Below, in pieces: positions 35,528 to 44,866 of a DNA stretch of 64,000 bases. The translations under genes and the position numbers were made by a program. The notes beneath the pieces are model-generated. The model ran no database searches. It was not told the origin of the DNA and saw only the letters and a list, made by a program, of their open reading frames with translations. Origin of the DNA: Candidatus Hydrogenedentota bacterium (GTDB taxonomy: Bacteria; Hydrogenedentota; Hydrogenedentia; Hydrogenedentales; JAEUWI01); NCBI GenBank assembly GCA_019637335.1, contig JAHBVV010000001.1, forward strand, positions 62,001-126,000, written 5' to 3'. Within the stretch, counting starts at the first letter, position 1. Every line of letters starts with the position of its first letter.

Positions 35528-37291
35528 ATGAACGCACGAACTCCCGGATACTTCTTTGCCGCGGCCGCCTTGGCCGGGCTGTTTCTTCACGTGCTGGCGC
35601 CCCCGGCGCACGCGGACGCGAGCAAGCCCTGGGCGTTGCGGAACCTCTACAAGATCCCGATCGAGCGCGGCGTGCTGGTATACGCGGAAGACAACGCCGA
35701 GTGGCGCGTGCTGATGGACGATGGCCAGGTCCTGGCCGACCGCATCGGTTTCTCGGTCGAGTTGGCCGATGGCGCGGCCTTCAAGGGCATCGAGCTGGAG
35801 GATGGCGTTTCCGGACGCGAGCGCTTTTCCAGCCCGCTCGGCGACGGCATCGTCTATTCGGTGACTTTCCCCCCGCGCGACGGCCTGCGCGTGGTGCATG
35901 AACTCCGCACCTTCAATGCCCGCCCCTTTGTCTTTGTCGAAATCAAGGTCGAGAATGTGGGCATGGCCGACAAGCAAATCGCCGCGATCCGCCCCGTTAT
36001 CGCCCAGACTTCCGTCATGCAGGCCCTGAGCCCGCAGGCGAGCGTGCGGCATCGCCGCATGCTGTCGGTGGCCGGCCATCCGGTCGCCGCCCCCCGGCAG
36101 GACGCGACCATGGCCGTGATCCACGATCCCGCCAAGCCCATTTCCTTCGGCGTGGGGCTGATTCCCCGCGGCGCGGCGCGGGGCGTCGTACAGTTTCAGG
36201 AAAGCGGCGGCGAATGGCATGGCGACATCAGCTGCCACTTCGAGCCCTACAAGACGATCAAGCCGGGCGAATCCGTTAGCTCCGATCCCCTCTGGATATC
36301 CCATGGCGTCGCCGAGCCACGGCGCGTCGATCTGAACTACTCGTGGGTCTACAGCACCATGGTGAGCGCCCCGGACCGCAAGTTCGCCGCGCGCGGATGG
36401 TACACCCTCGAGGACAGCGCCGGCCTGGACGCCTATGTGGGCGCGGCCGGGGACTGGAAGGCCGCCGGCGTGGACCACGTCTTGCTCGGCCGCGGATGGG
36501 AAGGCCGACCGGGCTCCTTGGAGGGCGCCGCCGGCCGCTTCCCGAAGAGCATGAAACAGGCCGTGGGCGCGCTGTCCCAGGCCGGACTGACCCCGGGCGT
36601 CACCATCGACCCGCTCGCCATAAGCAAGGGCGACGCGGCCTGGAGCGCGACGTCATCGGACGGGCTGGTGTGGCTCAACCCCCAGAAACTGGAAGGGCTG
36701 CAGGCGCTTGCCCAGAAAGTGCAGGATGTCAAGGCCTGGGGCGTCGGCTTCGTCGTGGTCGACTTCACGGCGGCGCCGGATGAGGTGCTCGGCGCCTTCG
36801 GGCTGACGCGCGCGGAGGCGCAGAACCTCGCCTTTACCGCATTGCGCGAAGCGGCGTCGCCCGTACCGGTGTTCCCGTCGTCGATCTCCACGGTGAGCGA
36901 CGAACTGGATCAATGGCTGGACGCCAGCAGCGCGGTGGCGTGCATGGCCGTCTACGGGATGGATCCGGGCCCGCTCAATTACACGGTGAACGGAAATTCG
37001 CGCATCACGCCGGACCTCCTGGCGGCCGCCCAGTTCTGGCCGGGCCCCATCGAATTTCGCGGCGTGCCCGCGCGCAAGCTGCAGGGCGACCTCCTTGGCC
37101 TGGTGCGGCAGGAGGTGGTGGCCGGCCAGCCCGTCGACGCCGAGAAGGACGCGCCCCGCACCTGGCTGGTCCAGAAACACGACGCGGCGGGCGCCCTGCT
37201 CGAAGAGCGGACCGTTGCGGTCGGCGGCGGCGCGGAAGCCTCGCCGGCGGCGCGCGCGGAAGCGGAAGGCACGGGCGAAAGCGCCTCCTGA
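35528..37291 (+). CDS. Secreted GH36/clan-D glycosidase-like protein
   Basis: An exported 587-residue protein with a signal peptide (about 1-28). An N-terminal beta-rich domain (about 30-270) precedes a barrel-like region containing WYTLEDSAGLDAYVGAAGDW, HVLLGRGWEG and GRFPKSMKQAVGALSQAGLTPG (landmark FPKSMKQAV). These resemble the GW..GDW..RFP..M pattern of alpha-galactosidase-type (GH27/36) enzymes. The expected nucleophile strand may correspond to GFVVVDFTAAPD (about 412), but I cannot confirm both catalytic carboxylates. The last 30 residues are low-complexity Ala/Glu. GGAG lies 8 bases before ATG 35528. Confidence 0.65.
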   Translation: MNARTPGYFFAAAALAGLFLHVLAPPAHADASKPWALRNLYKIPIERGVLVYAEDNAEWRVLMDDGQVLADRIGFSVELADGAAFKGIELEDGVSGRERFSSPLGDGIVYSVTFPPRDGLRVVHELRTFNARPFVFVEIKVENVGMADKQIAAIRPVIAQTSVMQALSPQASVRHRRMLSVAGHPVAAPRQDATMAVIHDPAKPISFGVGLIPRGAARGVVQFQESGGEWHGDISCHFEPYKTIKPGESVSSDPLWISHGVAEPRRVDLNYSWVYSTMVSAPDRKFAARGWYTLEDSAGLDAYVGAAGDWKAAGVDHVLLGRGWEGRPGSLEGAAGRFPKSMKQAVGALSQAGLTPGVTIDPLAISKGDAAWSATSSDGLVWLNPQKLEGLQALAQKVQDVKAWGVGFVVVDFTAAPDEVLGAFGLTRAEAQNLAFTALREAASPVPVFPSSISTVSDELDQWLDASSAVACMAVYGMDPGPLNYTVNGNSRITPDLLAAAQFWPGPIEFRGVPARKLQGDLLGLVRQEVVAGQPVDAEKDAPRTWLVQKHDAAGALLEERTVAVGGGAEASPAARAEAEGTGESAS

Positions 37292-37335
37292 TCGGACGCC
37301 CCCCGCGGGAGGCGGCCCCACTTGAAAGGCAGCGC

Positions 37336-39009
37336 TTGTATTACTCCAGGCTTGGAAAGCATACGGTGAACGCGGTCCGGCTTGCGGAAGTGCTCCAGGT
37401 ATTCGTGAAGCACGGATTCGCGGACCTGCTCCAGCGGGCCGGTTTTCACCGCAGCCTGCCGGCCAAGCTGCTGCGCGGACTGAAGCTCATGGAAGCGCAG
37501 GCGGGGCCGCCGCATACCTTCGGCCACCGCCTGCGATCGGCCCTGGTCGAGCTCGGCCCGACCTTCGTGAAGCTCGGCCAGGTGCTGAGCACGCGCCCCG
37601 ACCTGATCCGGCACGACCTCGCAACCGAGTTGAGCAAACTCCAGGACCGTGTCGACGCGCTGCCCTTCGCAACCATGGAAGCGGTCATGCGCGAGGCGCT
37701 CGGCGGCGGGGCCACCGACCTTTTCGCCGGTTTTGATCGCGAGCCCATCGCGTCCGCCTCGCTCAGCCAGGTCTACCGGGCCACGCTGAAGTCGGGCCAC
37801 CCCGTGGCGGTGAAGATCCAGCGGCCCGGCGTGGCGAAGGTCATCGAGTCGGACCTCAGCCTCCTGCAGCAGGTGGCGGAGTGGAGCGCGGCGCACGTCA
37901 GCGATATCAACTGGCTCGACCCGCCGGGGATCGTGGATGAATTCGCGCGATCGATCCGGCGCGAGCTCGACCTGAGCATCGAGGCGCAGATTATCGAGCA
38001 ATTCCTGAAGAATTTCGAGCACGATCCCGCGGTCATCGTCCCTGGCGTATATCACGAATACACCGCGCGCACCATCCTTACGATGGACTGGATCGACGGC
38101 GTGCGCGTGGATTGCCTCGAAGCCTACCCGGAGCGCAACTGCGACCCCGCCGCCATCGCCATAAACGGCTGCGACGCCCTGTGCCGCATGGTCTTCGAGC
38201 ACCAGCTCTTTCACGCCGACCCGCACCCGGGCAACATTTTCGTCACGCGCGACAACCGGCTGGCCTTCCTCGACCTGGGCATGGCCGGCCACCTGGAAAG
38301 CGCGGATGTCGCGGCGATCGGCGATGTGTTCCTGGCCATCTTCTCGCAGGACAGCCGCGCCTGCGTGGATTCGATCCTGGTGCTCACCGATGGCGGGGAC
38401 CCGGCCGATGTGGAGGTGCTGGAGCGGGAGCTGACGGAGTTCATCGCCTTTGAGGCCCGCGCGATTCTGGCCAGGGGCCAGGTGGCCAAGGGCCTGGAGC
38501 GCGCCACGCAGATCCTCCAGCGCGCGAACATGGAGCTGGCGCCCCGGTTCTCGCTGCTTATCAAAGCCCTGGCCACGATCGAGATGGTGGGCCGCACGCT
38601 CGACCCGAAGCTCGATATGGTGCCGATCATGCGCCCCTACGTGGACCGCCTCATCAAGAAGCGTTTCGCGCCCCGCCAGGTGCTGCGGGACCTCCAGCAC
38701 AACGCGCGCGTGCTGCTGCGGCTGGGACACCAGATCCCGCAGGATGTCGCCTATCTCCTCCAGCAGGTGCGCAATGGAAAGCTCAAGTTCTCCATTCACC
38801 ACGAGCACCTGGAGGACCTGGCCGCGACCATCGACCGCGCCAGCAGCCGCAACACCGTGGGTTTGATTGTCGCCGCCCTGATCGTGGGCTCCAGCCTGCT
38901 GATTACCGTCGAGACCTCCATCAGCCGGCTCGGCGTCGCGGGCTTTGTTTTCGCCGGCCTCCTTGGCAGCGTGCTGGTCATTTCGATTCTCTGGACCCGG
39001 AAATTCTAG
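37336..39009 (+). CDS. ABC1/UbiB-family atypical protein kinase-like protein
   Basis: A UbiB/ADCK-type ATPase, 557 residues, often linked to isoprenoid-quinone synthesis. Family motifs are the KxGQ motif in FVKLGQVLSTRPDLI (about 81-95), the Ala/Ser-rich loop PIASASLSQVYRA (about 139), VAVKIQRPGV (about 157), the catalytic FHADPHPGNIFV (about 293) and the metal site LDLGMAGHL (about 312). Two membrane helices end the protein (about 515-556), as in UbiB. I choose TTG 37336, with AAAGG 8 bases upstream; GTG 37366 is also possible. ispE lies just downstream, which fits an isoprenoid theme. Confidence 0.9.
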   Translation: MYYSRLGKHTVNAVRLAEVLQVFVKHGFADLLQRAGFHRSLPAKLLRGLKLMEAQAGPPHTFGHRLRSALVELGPTFVKLGQVLSTRPDLIRHDLATELSKLQDRVDALPFATMEAVMREALGGGATDLFAGFDREPIASASLSQVYRATLKSGHPVAVKIQRPGVAKVIESDLSLLQQVAEWSAAHVSDINWLDPPGIVDEFARSIRRELDLSIEAQIIEQFLKNFEHDPAVIVPGVYHEYTARTILTMDWIDGVRVDCLEAYPERNCDPAAIAINGCDALCRMVFEHQLFHADPHPGNIFVTRDNRLAFLDLGMAGHLESADVAAIGDVFLAIFSQDSRACVDSILVLTDGGDPADVEVLERELTEFIAFEARAILARGQVAKGLERATQILQRANMELAPRFSLLIKALATIEMVGRTLDPKLDMVPIMRPYVDRLIKKRFAPRQVLRDLQHNARVLLRLGHQIPQDVAYLLQQVRNGKLKFSIHHEHLEDLAATIDRASSRNTVGLIVAALIVGSSLLITVETSISRLGVAGFVFAGLLGSVLVISILWTRKF

Positions 39010-39037
39010 GCCGGGAGAGCGCGGCGAGGAGATGACC

Positions 39038-39931
39038 ATGACGCAACCCGGCAACGAGACCGCGACGTACCGATCCCGCGCCAAAATCAACCTGTACCTC
39101 GACGTGCTGGACCGGCGCCCGGACGGGTTTACGAATATCGAGACCATTTTCCAGTCGATCGACCTCTGGGACGAACTGCGTTTTTCTCCCGCGCCGGACA
39201 GAACGCGGTTTACCTGTAATTTGACCGCGCTGGCGGATCCGGGGGGCAACCTGGCCGTCCGCGCGGCGGAGCTGCTCCGGCGGCACACGGGCGAGGGCCG
39301 CGGAATCGCGATTCATCTGGAAAAGCGCATACCCGTCGCGGCCGGCCTGGCGGGCGGGTCCGGCAACGCCGCCGCGACCCTGATCGCGCTGAACGAAAGC
39401 TGGGAGCTCGGCCTCGCGCCGGAGACGCTCGCGGATCTTGCGGCGGAACTCGGATCGGACGTGCCCTTCTGCCTGGCCGGCGGCACCGTCGCCGCGACGG
39501 GCCGGGGCGAGGTGCTGGAAACGCTTCCGCCGCTGCCCCCGCAATGGCTGGTGCTGGCGCACCCGCCGTTGGCGATCACCGCGGGCCACGCCTACGGCCA
39601 CCCGCGCCTCACGCGCAATCTGACCCCGCCCGAGAACGGCAAGACGCCGCAATTCCGCGCCGCGCTTGATGCGCTGGGCCGGGGCGATGTGGCGGGCCTC
39701 GTGTTTAACCGCATGGAGAGCGGCGTATTTCACGATCATCCGGAGCTGGCGTCCCTCAAGGACGCGCTGCTGGAAGCCGGCTGCGCGGCGAGCGCCATGA
39801 GCGGGAGCGGCCCGACGGTATTCGGGCTTTGCGACAGCGAGGCGGCGGCCCGGCGGGCGGCGGCGCGTATCACGGCCTGCGCCACCTCCGTGGTGGCGAC
39901 CGCCGGTTGCGGCGTGGAGCGCGTGGCGTGA
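39038..39931 (+). CDS. ispE: 4-diphosphocytidyl-2-C-methyl-D-erythritol kinase
   Basis: GHMP kinase of the MEP isoprenoid pathway, 297 residues. It shows SRAKINLYLDV (catalytic Lys region, about 11-21), the ATP loop PVAAGLAGGSGNAAATL (about 101-117), GSDVPFCLAGG (catalytic Asp, about 142-152) and the C-terminal AMSGSGPTVFGLC (about 252-264). ATG 39038 is preferred over 39032 because GAGGAG then lies 6 bases upstream. It is 28 bases downstream of the UbiB-like gene, probably in the same transcript. Confidence 0.95.
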   Translation: MTQPGNETATYRSRAKINLYLDVLDRRPDGFTNIETIFQSIDLWDELRFSPAPDRTRFTCNLTALADPGGNLAVRAAELLRRHTGEGRGIAIHLEKRIPVAAGLAGGSGNAAATLIALNESWELGLAPETLADLAAELGSDVPFCLAGGTVAATGRGEVLETLPPLPPQWLVLAHPPLAITAGHAYGHPRLTRNLTPPENGKTPQFRAALDALGRGDVAGLVFNRMESGVFHDHPELASLKDALLEAGCAASAMSGSGPTVFGLCDSEAAARRAAARITACATSVVATAGCGVERVA

Positions 39932-39969
39932 CCGCGCGCCCGAATTAACCCTGTAAGGACGACAAGACC

Positions 39970-40152
39970 ATGAGCACAACACGTTGCCGCGGGTGCGGGA
40001 CGCCGCTGGAGAATCCAGACGCCCCCTGCCCCACCTGCGGGTTCAGAAAGATTCCCGATTTCCGCAAGAAGGTGCTGCAATTCGCCGCGCTGTTTGCTAT
40101 ATTGGGCCTCATTTGGCTCCTCTTTCTCACCAAGAGCCTCTGGCTCGGGTGA
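39970..40152 (+). CDS. Zinc-ribbon microprotein with one membrane helix
   Basis: A 60-residue protein with two CxxC pairs (CRGCG near 6-10 and CPTCG near 20-24) forming a likely zinc ribbon. A short basic linker (RKIPDFRKK) and a C-terminal helix (about 37-56, LQFAALFAILGLIWLLFL) follow. AAGGA lies upstream of ATG 39970. Its function is unknown. Its position between ispE and the GTPase pair suggests membership in this operon. Confidence 0.75.
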   Translation: MSTTRCRGCGTPLENPDAPCPTCGFRKIPDFRKKVLQFAALFAILGLIWLLFLTKSLWLG

Positions 40153-40188
40153 TCGGCCCCACCCCACACCGGTTGCGCCCGTATTGAC

Positions 40189-41961
40189 ATGGACGATGCA
40201 TTGAGCGAAAACCTCCAGGATCTCGACGCCGCGATCCACGAACTGGAACGCGCGGTCGCGGGACAGCCCGCCCTGAGCGCGGCCCTGTTCGACGATACGC
40301 GCGAATGGCGAAAGCTCCTAACCTTCAAGCTGCTCCCGCAGCTCGCCGGGAAGGATGTGCTCGTGGCGGCGGTCGCCGGGGGCACGAACACCGGCAAGTC
40401 GACGGTATTCAACCTGCTCGTGGGCGCGCCCATGAGCCCCGTGCGCGCCACGGCCGCCGCCACCTGCCGCCCCCTGCTCGCCGGGAGCCCGCTCCGCTTC
40501 GAACAGGGGCTCACGGGCAACCTCGTGCCGGGCCTGCGGGCGCGCCTCCTCGCGCACGACGACGACCCCGTCGACCGAAGCGCCCCGCCCGACGTGCTCT
40601 TCATGAAGGCCTGTGAAAGCCTGCCCGATTTCCTCGTGCTGCTCGACGTGCCCGACGTGGACTCCATCGACTTCATCAACTGGGACGTGGCCGAGAATAT
40701 TCAAGCCGTGTGCGACGTGCTCATCGCCGTGCTCACCGGCGAGAAGTACCAGGATGACAAGGTCATCGCCTACTTCCGGCAGGCCGCCGGGTCCGGGCGC
40801 ATAATACTGCCGCTGATGAATAAGGCCGACCCCGCCGAGGACTACCGGGTGGCGCGGGCGCAACTGGCCGATTTCTGCGAGGCGGTCGGCATCGAGTCCT
40901 CCGCGCGTTTTGCCGTGCCCCACGATTTCGGCCTGATGGACGCCTGCGATCAGCCCATTCTCCCGCTGGGCGGCGCGGAGCCCCTGCGCAATCACCTGGA
41001 ACAGCTCGACGTGGTGCAGACCAAGGCGCAGGTCTACCGCGACTCCCTCACGCACTTCTGCCTCCAGACGGAGGATTTCCTGGCGCGGATGGACGGCGCG
41101 CTCAAGCGATTCGACGCGATCGAGGCCCTCTTCGCGCACCGGGCCGAGGCCATCGCCGCGACCTATGATCCCGAGCCCGACGCCAAAGTGGGCAGGTTGC
41201 TCCACGAGTACATCAAGGCGCGCCGCGGAACCTTCAGCCGGACCATGGGCAACGTGGGATCGGCGATGTACAATCAGATCGCGCCCGTGAGCCGCGCCGT
41301 GGGCAGAATGATACAGCGGCGGCTTTCGCTCTCCAGCGTGCCCGCGCCCCCGACCGCCTCGGAGGTGCGCGCGCACCATGTCCGCGAGCTGGATAATCGC
41401 GTCCGCGACTTCATCCGCGAGTGCACGGAGATGGCGCGGAGCCTCGAATCGCCCGCCCGAGAGATGCTCGAAGGCGCCTTCGAACGGCTTGAAGTCGCCG
41501 AAGTCGTGAACGCGGTCGAGAAGACGACGCTGGTGGACGACAACATCTCCGAGGCCTTCCGCAAACACGCCGAGAAGACGCTGGAGGCCTGGTGGGAAGA
41601 CCACGCCGTGCGCCGCCGCGTCCTCGTGGAGCTGGACGCGCTGCTCATGTTCGCGCCGACCGCCGTGGCCGTGCCCCTCGCCCTCTACACCGGCGGCGTG
41701 GGTGTGCCCGAGGTCATCGCGGCGGCGGGTCCGGTCGCCGGGGACTTCTTCTCCCGCGTCATGGAGCACCAGTTCGCGGACAAGTGGTTTGATTTCATCG
41801 CGCCGTGGCACGCCGAGCAGCAGGCCCGCTTCCGCGACGCCCTGGCCGCGCATGTGCTCGACGCCGCACTCGCCCCCCTGGCCGAGGGCCGCGACGCCCT
41901 CCGCGGCGACGCCGCCCAGACCATCCGGAGGATTCACGAACAGTGTCTGAAAGTATCCTGA
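40189..41961 (+). CDS. Dynamin-like GTPase, first of a pair
   Basis: A large GTPase of 590 residues. The G1 loop is AGGTNTGKSTVFN (about 63-75), G3 LLDVPDVDSIDF (about 151-162, DxxG replaced by DVPD) and G4 LMNKADPAED (about 208). A helical stalk-like region (about 290-465) is followed by a hydrophobic patch near 485-515 (ALLMFAPTAVAVPLALYTGG). Bacterial dynamin-like proteins often act as tandem pairs in membrane remodelling. The next gene, overlapping by 19 bases, is a second such GTPase. No strong ribosome site is seen before ATG 40189. Confidence 0.8.
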   Translation: MDDALSENLQDLDAAIHELERAVAGQPALSAALFDDTREWRKLLTFKLLPQLAGKDVLVAAVAGGTNTGKSTVFNLLVGAPMSPVRATAAATCRPLLAGSPLRFEQGLTGNLVPGLRARLLAHDDDPVDRSAPPDVLFMKACESLPDFLVLLDVPDVDSIDFINWDVAENIQAVCDVLIAVLTGEKYQDDKVIAYFRQAAGSGRIILPLMNKADPAEDYRVARAQLADFCEAVGIESSARFAVPHDFGLMDACDQPILPLGGAEPLRNHLEQLDVVQTKAQVYRDSLTHFCLQTEDFLARMDGALKRFDAIEALFAHRAEAIAATYDPEPDAKVGRLLHEYIKARRGTFSRTMGNVGSAMYNQIAPVSRAVGRMIQRRLSLSSVPAPPTASEVRAHHVRELDNRVRDFIRECTEMARSLESPAREMLEGAFERLEVAEVVNAVEKTTLVDDNISEAFRKHAEKTLEAWWEDHAVRRRVLVELDALLMFAPTAVAVPLALYTGGVGVPEVIAAAGPVAGDFFSRVMEHQFADKWFDFIAPWHAEQQARFRDALAAHVLDAALAPLAEGRDALRGDAAQTIRRIHEQCLKVS

Positions 41962-43586
41962 GCGTTCTGAACCACCTGGAGACCCTGGCGGCCTACGAGG
42001 GCCCGTGGAAGGGCCTGCGCAACGAGACCGCACTCCTCCAGGAGCGGGTGGCCGAGCTGCGCGCGCGCGAATCCCGCCTGGACGACGTCCTCGTGGTGGC
42101 GCTCGTGGGCGGCTCGGGTGTGGGCAAGTCCACGCTGTTGAACGCCATCGCCGGCGACCAGATCGCGCTCACCTCCGCCATGCGCCCCTGCACCACGCGC
42201 CCGACCGTCTACCACCCGCCGGGCACAGAGCTCCCCTTTGAAGAGTGGGACAGCGTGCCCCGGTCGGCGCTGGAAAACCTGGTGCTGATCGACACGCCGG
42301 ACTCCGACAGCATCGTGCACGCGCACCGCGAGATCACCCTGGAAGTGCTCAGGCAGTGTGACCTGATTCTGCTGTGCGCGAGCATGGAAAAATACCTCGA
42401 CGAGGCCACCTGGTCGCTCCTGCGACCCCTGCGCGGGCTGCGCGCCATGGTCTGTGTCGAGACGAAGGCCAGCGATCGCGCCTCGGCCCGGGATCACTGG
42501 ATGGCGCGGCTGGAGGAGCAGGGATTCCAGATTTCGGAGTACTTCCGCGTCAACGCCCTGCGCACGCTCGACCGCAAGCTCTCCGGCGCGCCCGAAAGCA
42601 CCGAGGAGTTCGACTTTCCCGCGTTGGACCAGTTTCTTGCGCGCGAGCTGAGCCGGGAGCGCATCGCGCGAATCAAGCGCTCGAACGTGGCGGGGCTCCT
42701 GCGCAAGGCCGCCCAGCGGCTCGACGAAATCGCCGCGCGCGTCCGCCCGGAGCTCGAACGGCTCGAGAAGGAAGTCGCCGAGGCCGACAAATCCCTCGCG
42801 CGCGCAAGCCTGGCCCTCGCCAGCGGCCACCTCTTTGCGGAGTCCCACCTGTGGGCCTACGCCGTGGGCCGCGAAACCAGCATCCGGTCCAAGGGCGTGA
42901 TCGGCATGCTCTACCGCCTCGTGGAGGCGGCCCGCAGCCTGCCCGTGCGCCTGCCGGGCGTTCTCTCCTGGTATGGCCTGAAGGACGCCGGCGGACGCCG
43001 CGCCGCGGAGCTGCTCACCAGCCAGGAACTCGTCCGCCACGGGGACCGGCTCGTGCCCGATCGCGTGCTGGATCATTACCACACCGAACAAAGCGAGCTC
43101 GCGCTGGCCTTCGTGCGCGCGGGATTCGCCGCGCCCGACGCCTCGGGTGGACAGGCCGAGTTTCAGCAGGAACTGGAGCGGCGCCTCGCCGGGGTGATCC
43201 AGGGGCCCGCCCGCGAGCGCGTCCAGAGCGGCGCGCGCGTCCTCAGCCGCTGGCTTACGGCGATCATGCTCGACGCGCCGCCGCTGGCCTTCCTCGGCTA
43301 CACCGGCTACCTCGTCGTGTCGAAGTACCTGTCCGCCGAGCTGCTCGGGGCCGGGTTCCTGATCCATTCCGCCACGGTCTTCGCGATTATCGCCGGTGTG
43401 GAGCTGGTGGGCTTGTCCTTCGCCGTGCGGTTCTACGCGTGGCTCGCCCGCCAGGGAAGCCTCATGGACCTGCGCGCCGCCCTCCTCGCGCCGCAGCTCG
43501 CCTTCCGCGCGGAAAAGCAAACCATTCAGGAGACCCGGGCGCTGCTGGAGCGGATCGATCGCGTGAAGGCGCTCGTGCTCGACTGA
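41943..43586 (+). CDS. Dynamin-like GTPase, second of a pair, with C-terminal membrane helices
   Basis: A 547-residue GTPase. The G1 loop VGGSGVGKSTLLNAI lies at about 54-68, G3 is IDTPDSDS (about 115-122), and the G4 position reads VCVETKASD rather than NKxD. A coiled stalk (about 240-280 and 390-440) leads to two hydrophobic helices (about 445-500). The start is GTG 41943, with GGAGG about 12 bases upstream inside the previous gene. Overlap and similar size indicate co-translation and probably a heteromeric complex at the membrane. Confidence 0.8.
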   Translation: MSESILSVLNHLETLAAYEGPWKGLRNETALLQERVAELRARESRLDDVLVVALVGGSGVGKSTLLNAIAGDQIALTSAMRPCTTRPTVYHPPGTELPFEEWDSVPRSALENLVLIDTPDSDSIVHAHREITLEVLRQCDLILLCASMEKYLDEATWSLLRPLRGLRAMVCVETKASDRASARDHWMARLEEQGFQISEYFRVNALRTLDRKLSGAPESTEEFDFPALDQFLARELSRERIARIKRSNVAGLLRKAAQRLDEIAARVRPELERLEKEVAEADKSLARASLALASGHLFAESHLWAYAVGRETSIRSKGVIGMLYRLVEAARSLPVRLPGVLSWYGLKDAGGRRAAELLTSQELVRHGDRLVPDRVLDHYHTEQSELALAFVRAGFAAPDASGGQAEFQQELERRLAGVIQGPARERVQSGARVLSRWLTAIMLDAPPLAFLGYTGYLVVSKYLSAELLGAGFLIHSATVFAIIAGVELVGLSFAVRFYAWLARQGSLMDLRAALLAPQLAFRAEKQTIQETRALLERIDRVKALVLD

Positions 43587-43623
43587 TCGCCGTGCGCTTC
43601 GGCGGGCGCCTTCCGTTGCGCGC

Positions 43624-44094
43624 CTACTGCATCACCGCGATGATGATGATGCTGCCGAAAATCGTCAGCAGGATCGCCGCCGTGATCGCCACCACCATCA
43701 CATTGCCCTTCGACATCGCCGGCGCGCTCCCGCCGATGTGGCTGGACGAGGGCCGCGAACGCGCGTGGTCGGGCTCCGGACCCACCCGGTGCCGGGCCTC
43801 TGCCGGCGGGGCCTGCGTCAGCGTCTTCAGCGCCTCGTGCAGCTCCGCCTTCAGCGCGACCGCCTCCGGGTGCTCGAAGTGCGTGGTGATCTCGTCGAGC
43901 ACGTCGAGCGCCTCGTTCGTCTCGCCGATTTCCACCAGGCACCGCGCGCGCGGATACATCACGTTGGGGGAATTGGGGAAGGCCTGATCCAGCTCGTCCA
44001 GCAGGGCGAGCGACTCATCAAAACGGCCCTGCTGAAACAGCATGTCCGCCTGGCCAAATTTGTTCTGTGCAATGTGCCGTTGCATAAAGGACAC
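43624..44094 (-). CDS. TPR-like protein with C-terminal membrane anchor
   Basis: A 156-residue protein: N-terminal helical repeats of TPR type (about 10-90; FGQADMLFQQGRFDESLALL is one helix pair), a disordered Pro/Arg linker (about 92-125) and a C-terminal hydrophobic helix (about 130-153, VMVVAITAAILLTIFGSIIII as landmark AAILLTIFGSI). The tail helix suggests membrane attachment with the TPRs in the cytoplasm. Start codon GTG 44094 or ATG 44085; neither has a strong ribosome site. It is convergent with the GTPase pair. Confidence 0.7.
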   Translation of the reverse strand: MSFMQRHIAQNKFGQADMLFQQGRFDESLALLDELDQAFPNSPNVMYPRARCLVEIGETNEALDVLDEITTHFEHPEAVALKAELHEALKTLTQAPPAEARHRVGPEPDHARSRPSSSHIGGSAPAMSKGNVMVVAITAAILLTIFGSIIIIAVMQ

Positions 44095-44484
44095 CTAATC
44101 GTAGACCTGTATAGATCATACGTGAGGATCGGTGGATAAGCAACTCGAACAGGCCCTGCGTGCGCGCCCGGAATGCGTAATTCGCCACAACAAATAAACC
44201 CGTGAAAGCCGCCAAATAGGGAAAAGGCGCGGGCCGCGGGCCCCGGACGCCCTGCCGTCCGGAGCAGGCCATCATTTTCCCGCCGTGCCGCGCGATCCCG
44301 CATGGGCGCTCCAGCGGCCATGCGAGTTCGTGCGAATACCCGCGATAGTCGCCACCCGTGTTCGCCGGGTTGTGCTCCCGCGCCGCATCGAGGCCCGTCG
44401 CGATCGTCAAGCCCGCGAAAGGGGCTGCTGGTTTAGTGTCTGTGAGGCACGCAGAACCTGCGATGGTGTGTTATTGACCCGGGG
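44095..44484. other. Non-coding stretch between the TPR gene and the palindrome array
   Basis: I see no supported gene. A minus-strand open frame at 44018-44410 overlaps the TPR gene in another frame and has no ribosome site or family features. The first part is the upstream region of the minus-strand TPR gene; the end runs into the repeat array. Confidence 0.5.
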
Positions 44485-44866
44485 CGTCATTCCCGCGCAC
44501 GCGGGAATCCACGCCTTCACGCCACCGCCACCACCTGCTGGATTCCCACTTTCGTGGGAATGACGGGCTACTCGCCACCGCCGCCACGTTCGTCATCCCC
44601 GCCGTTTTCGTCATCCTCGCGAACGCGGGGATCCATGCCTTCACCGCGCCGCCGCCACCACCTGCTGGATTCCCACTTTCGTGGGAATGACGGGCTCCTC
44701 GCCGCCGCCGGCACGTTCGTCATCCTCGCGAACGCGGGGATCCACGTCCTCACCGCGCGACCACCACCACCACCACCTGGATTCCCACTTTCGTGGGAAT
44801 GACGGGCTACTCGCCACCGCCACCACGTTCGTCATCCTCGCGAACGCGGGGATCCAGTCCACTGCG

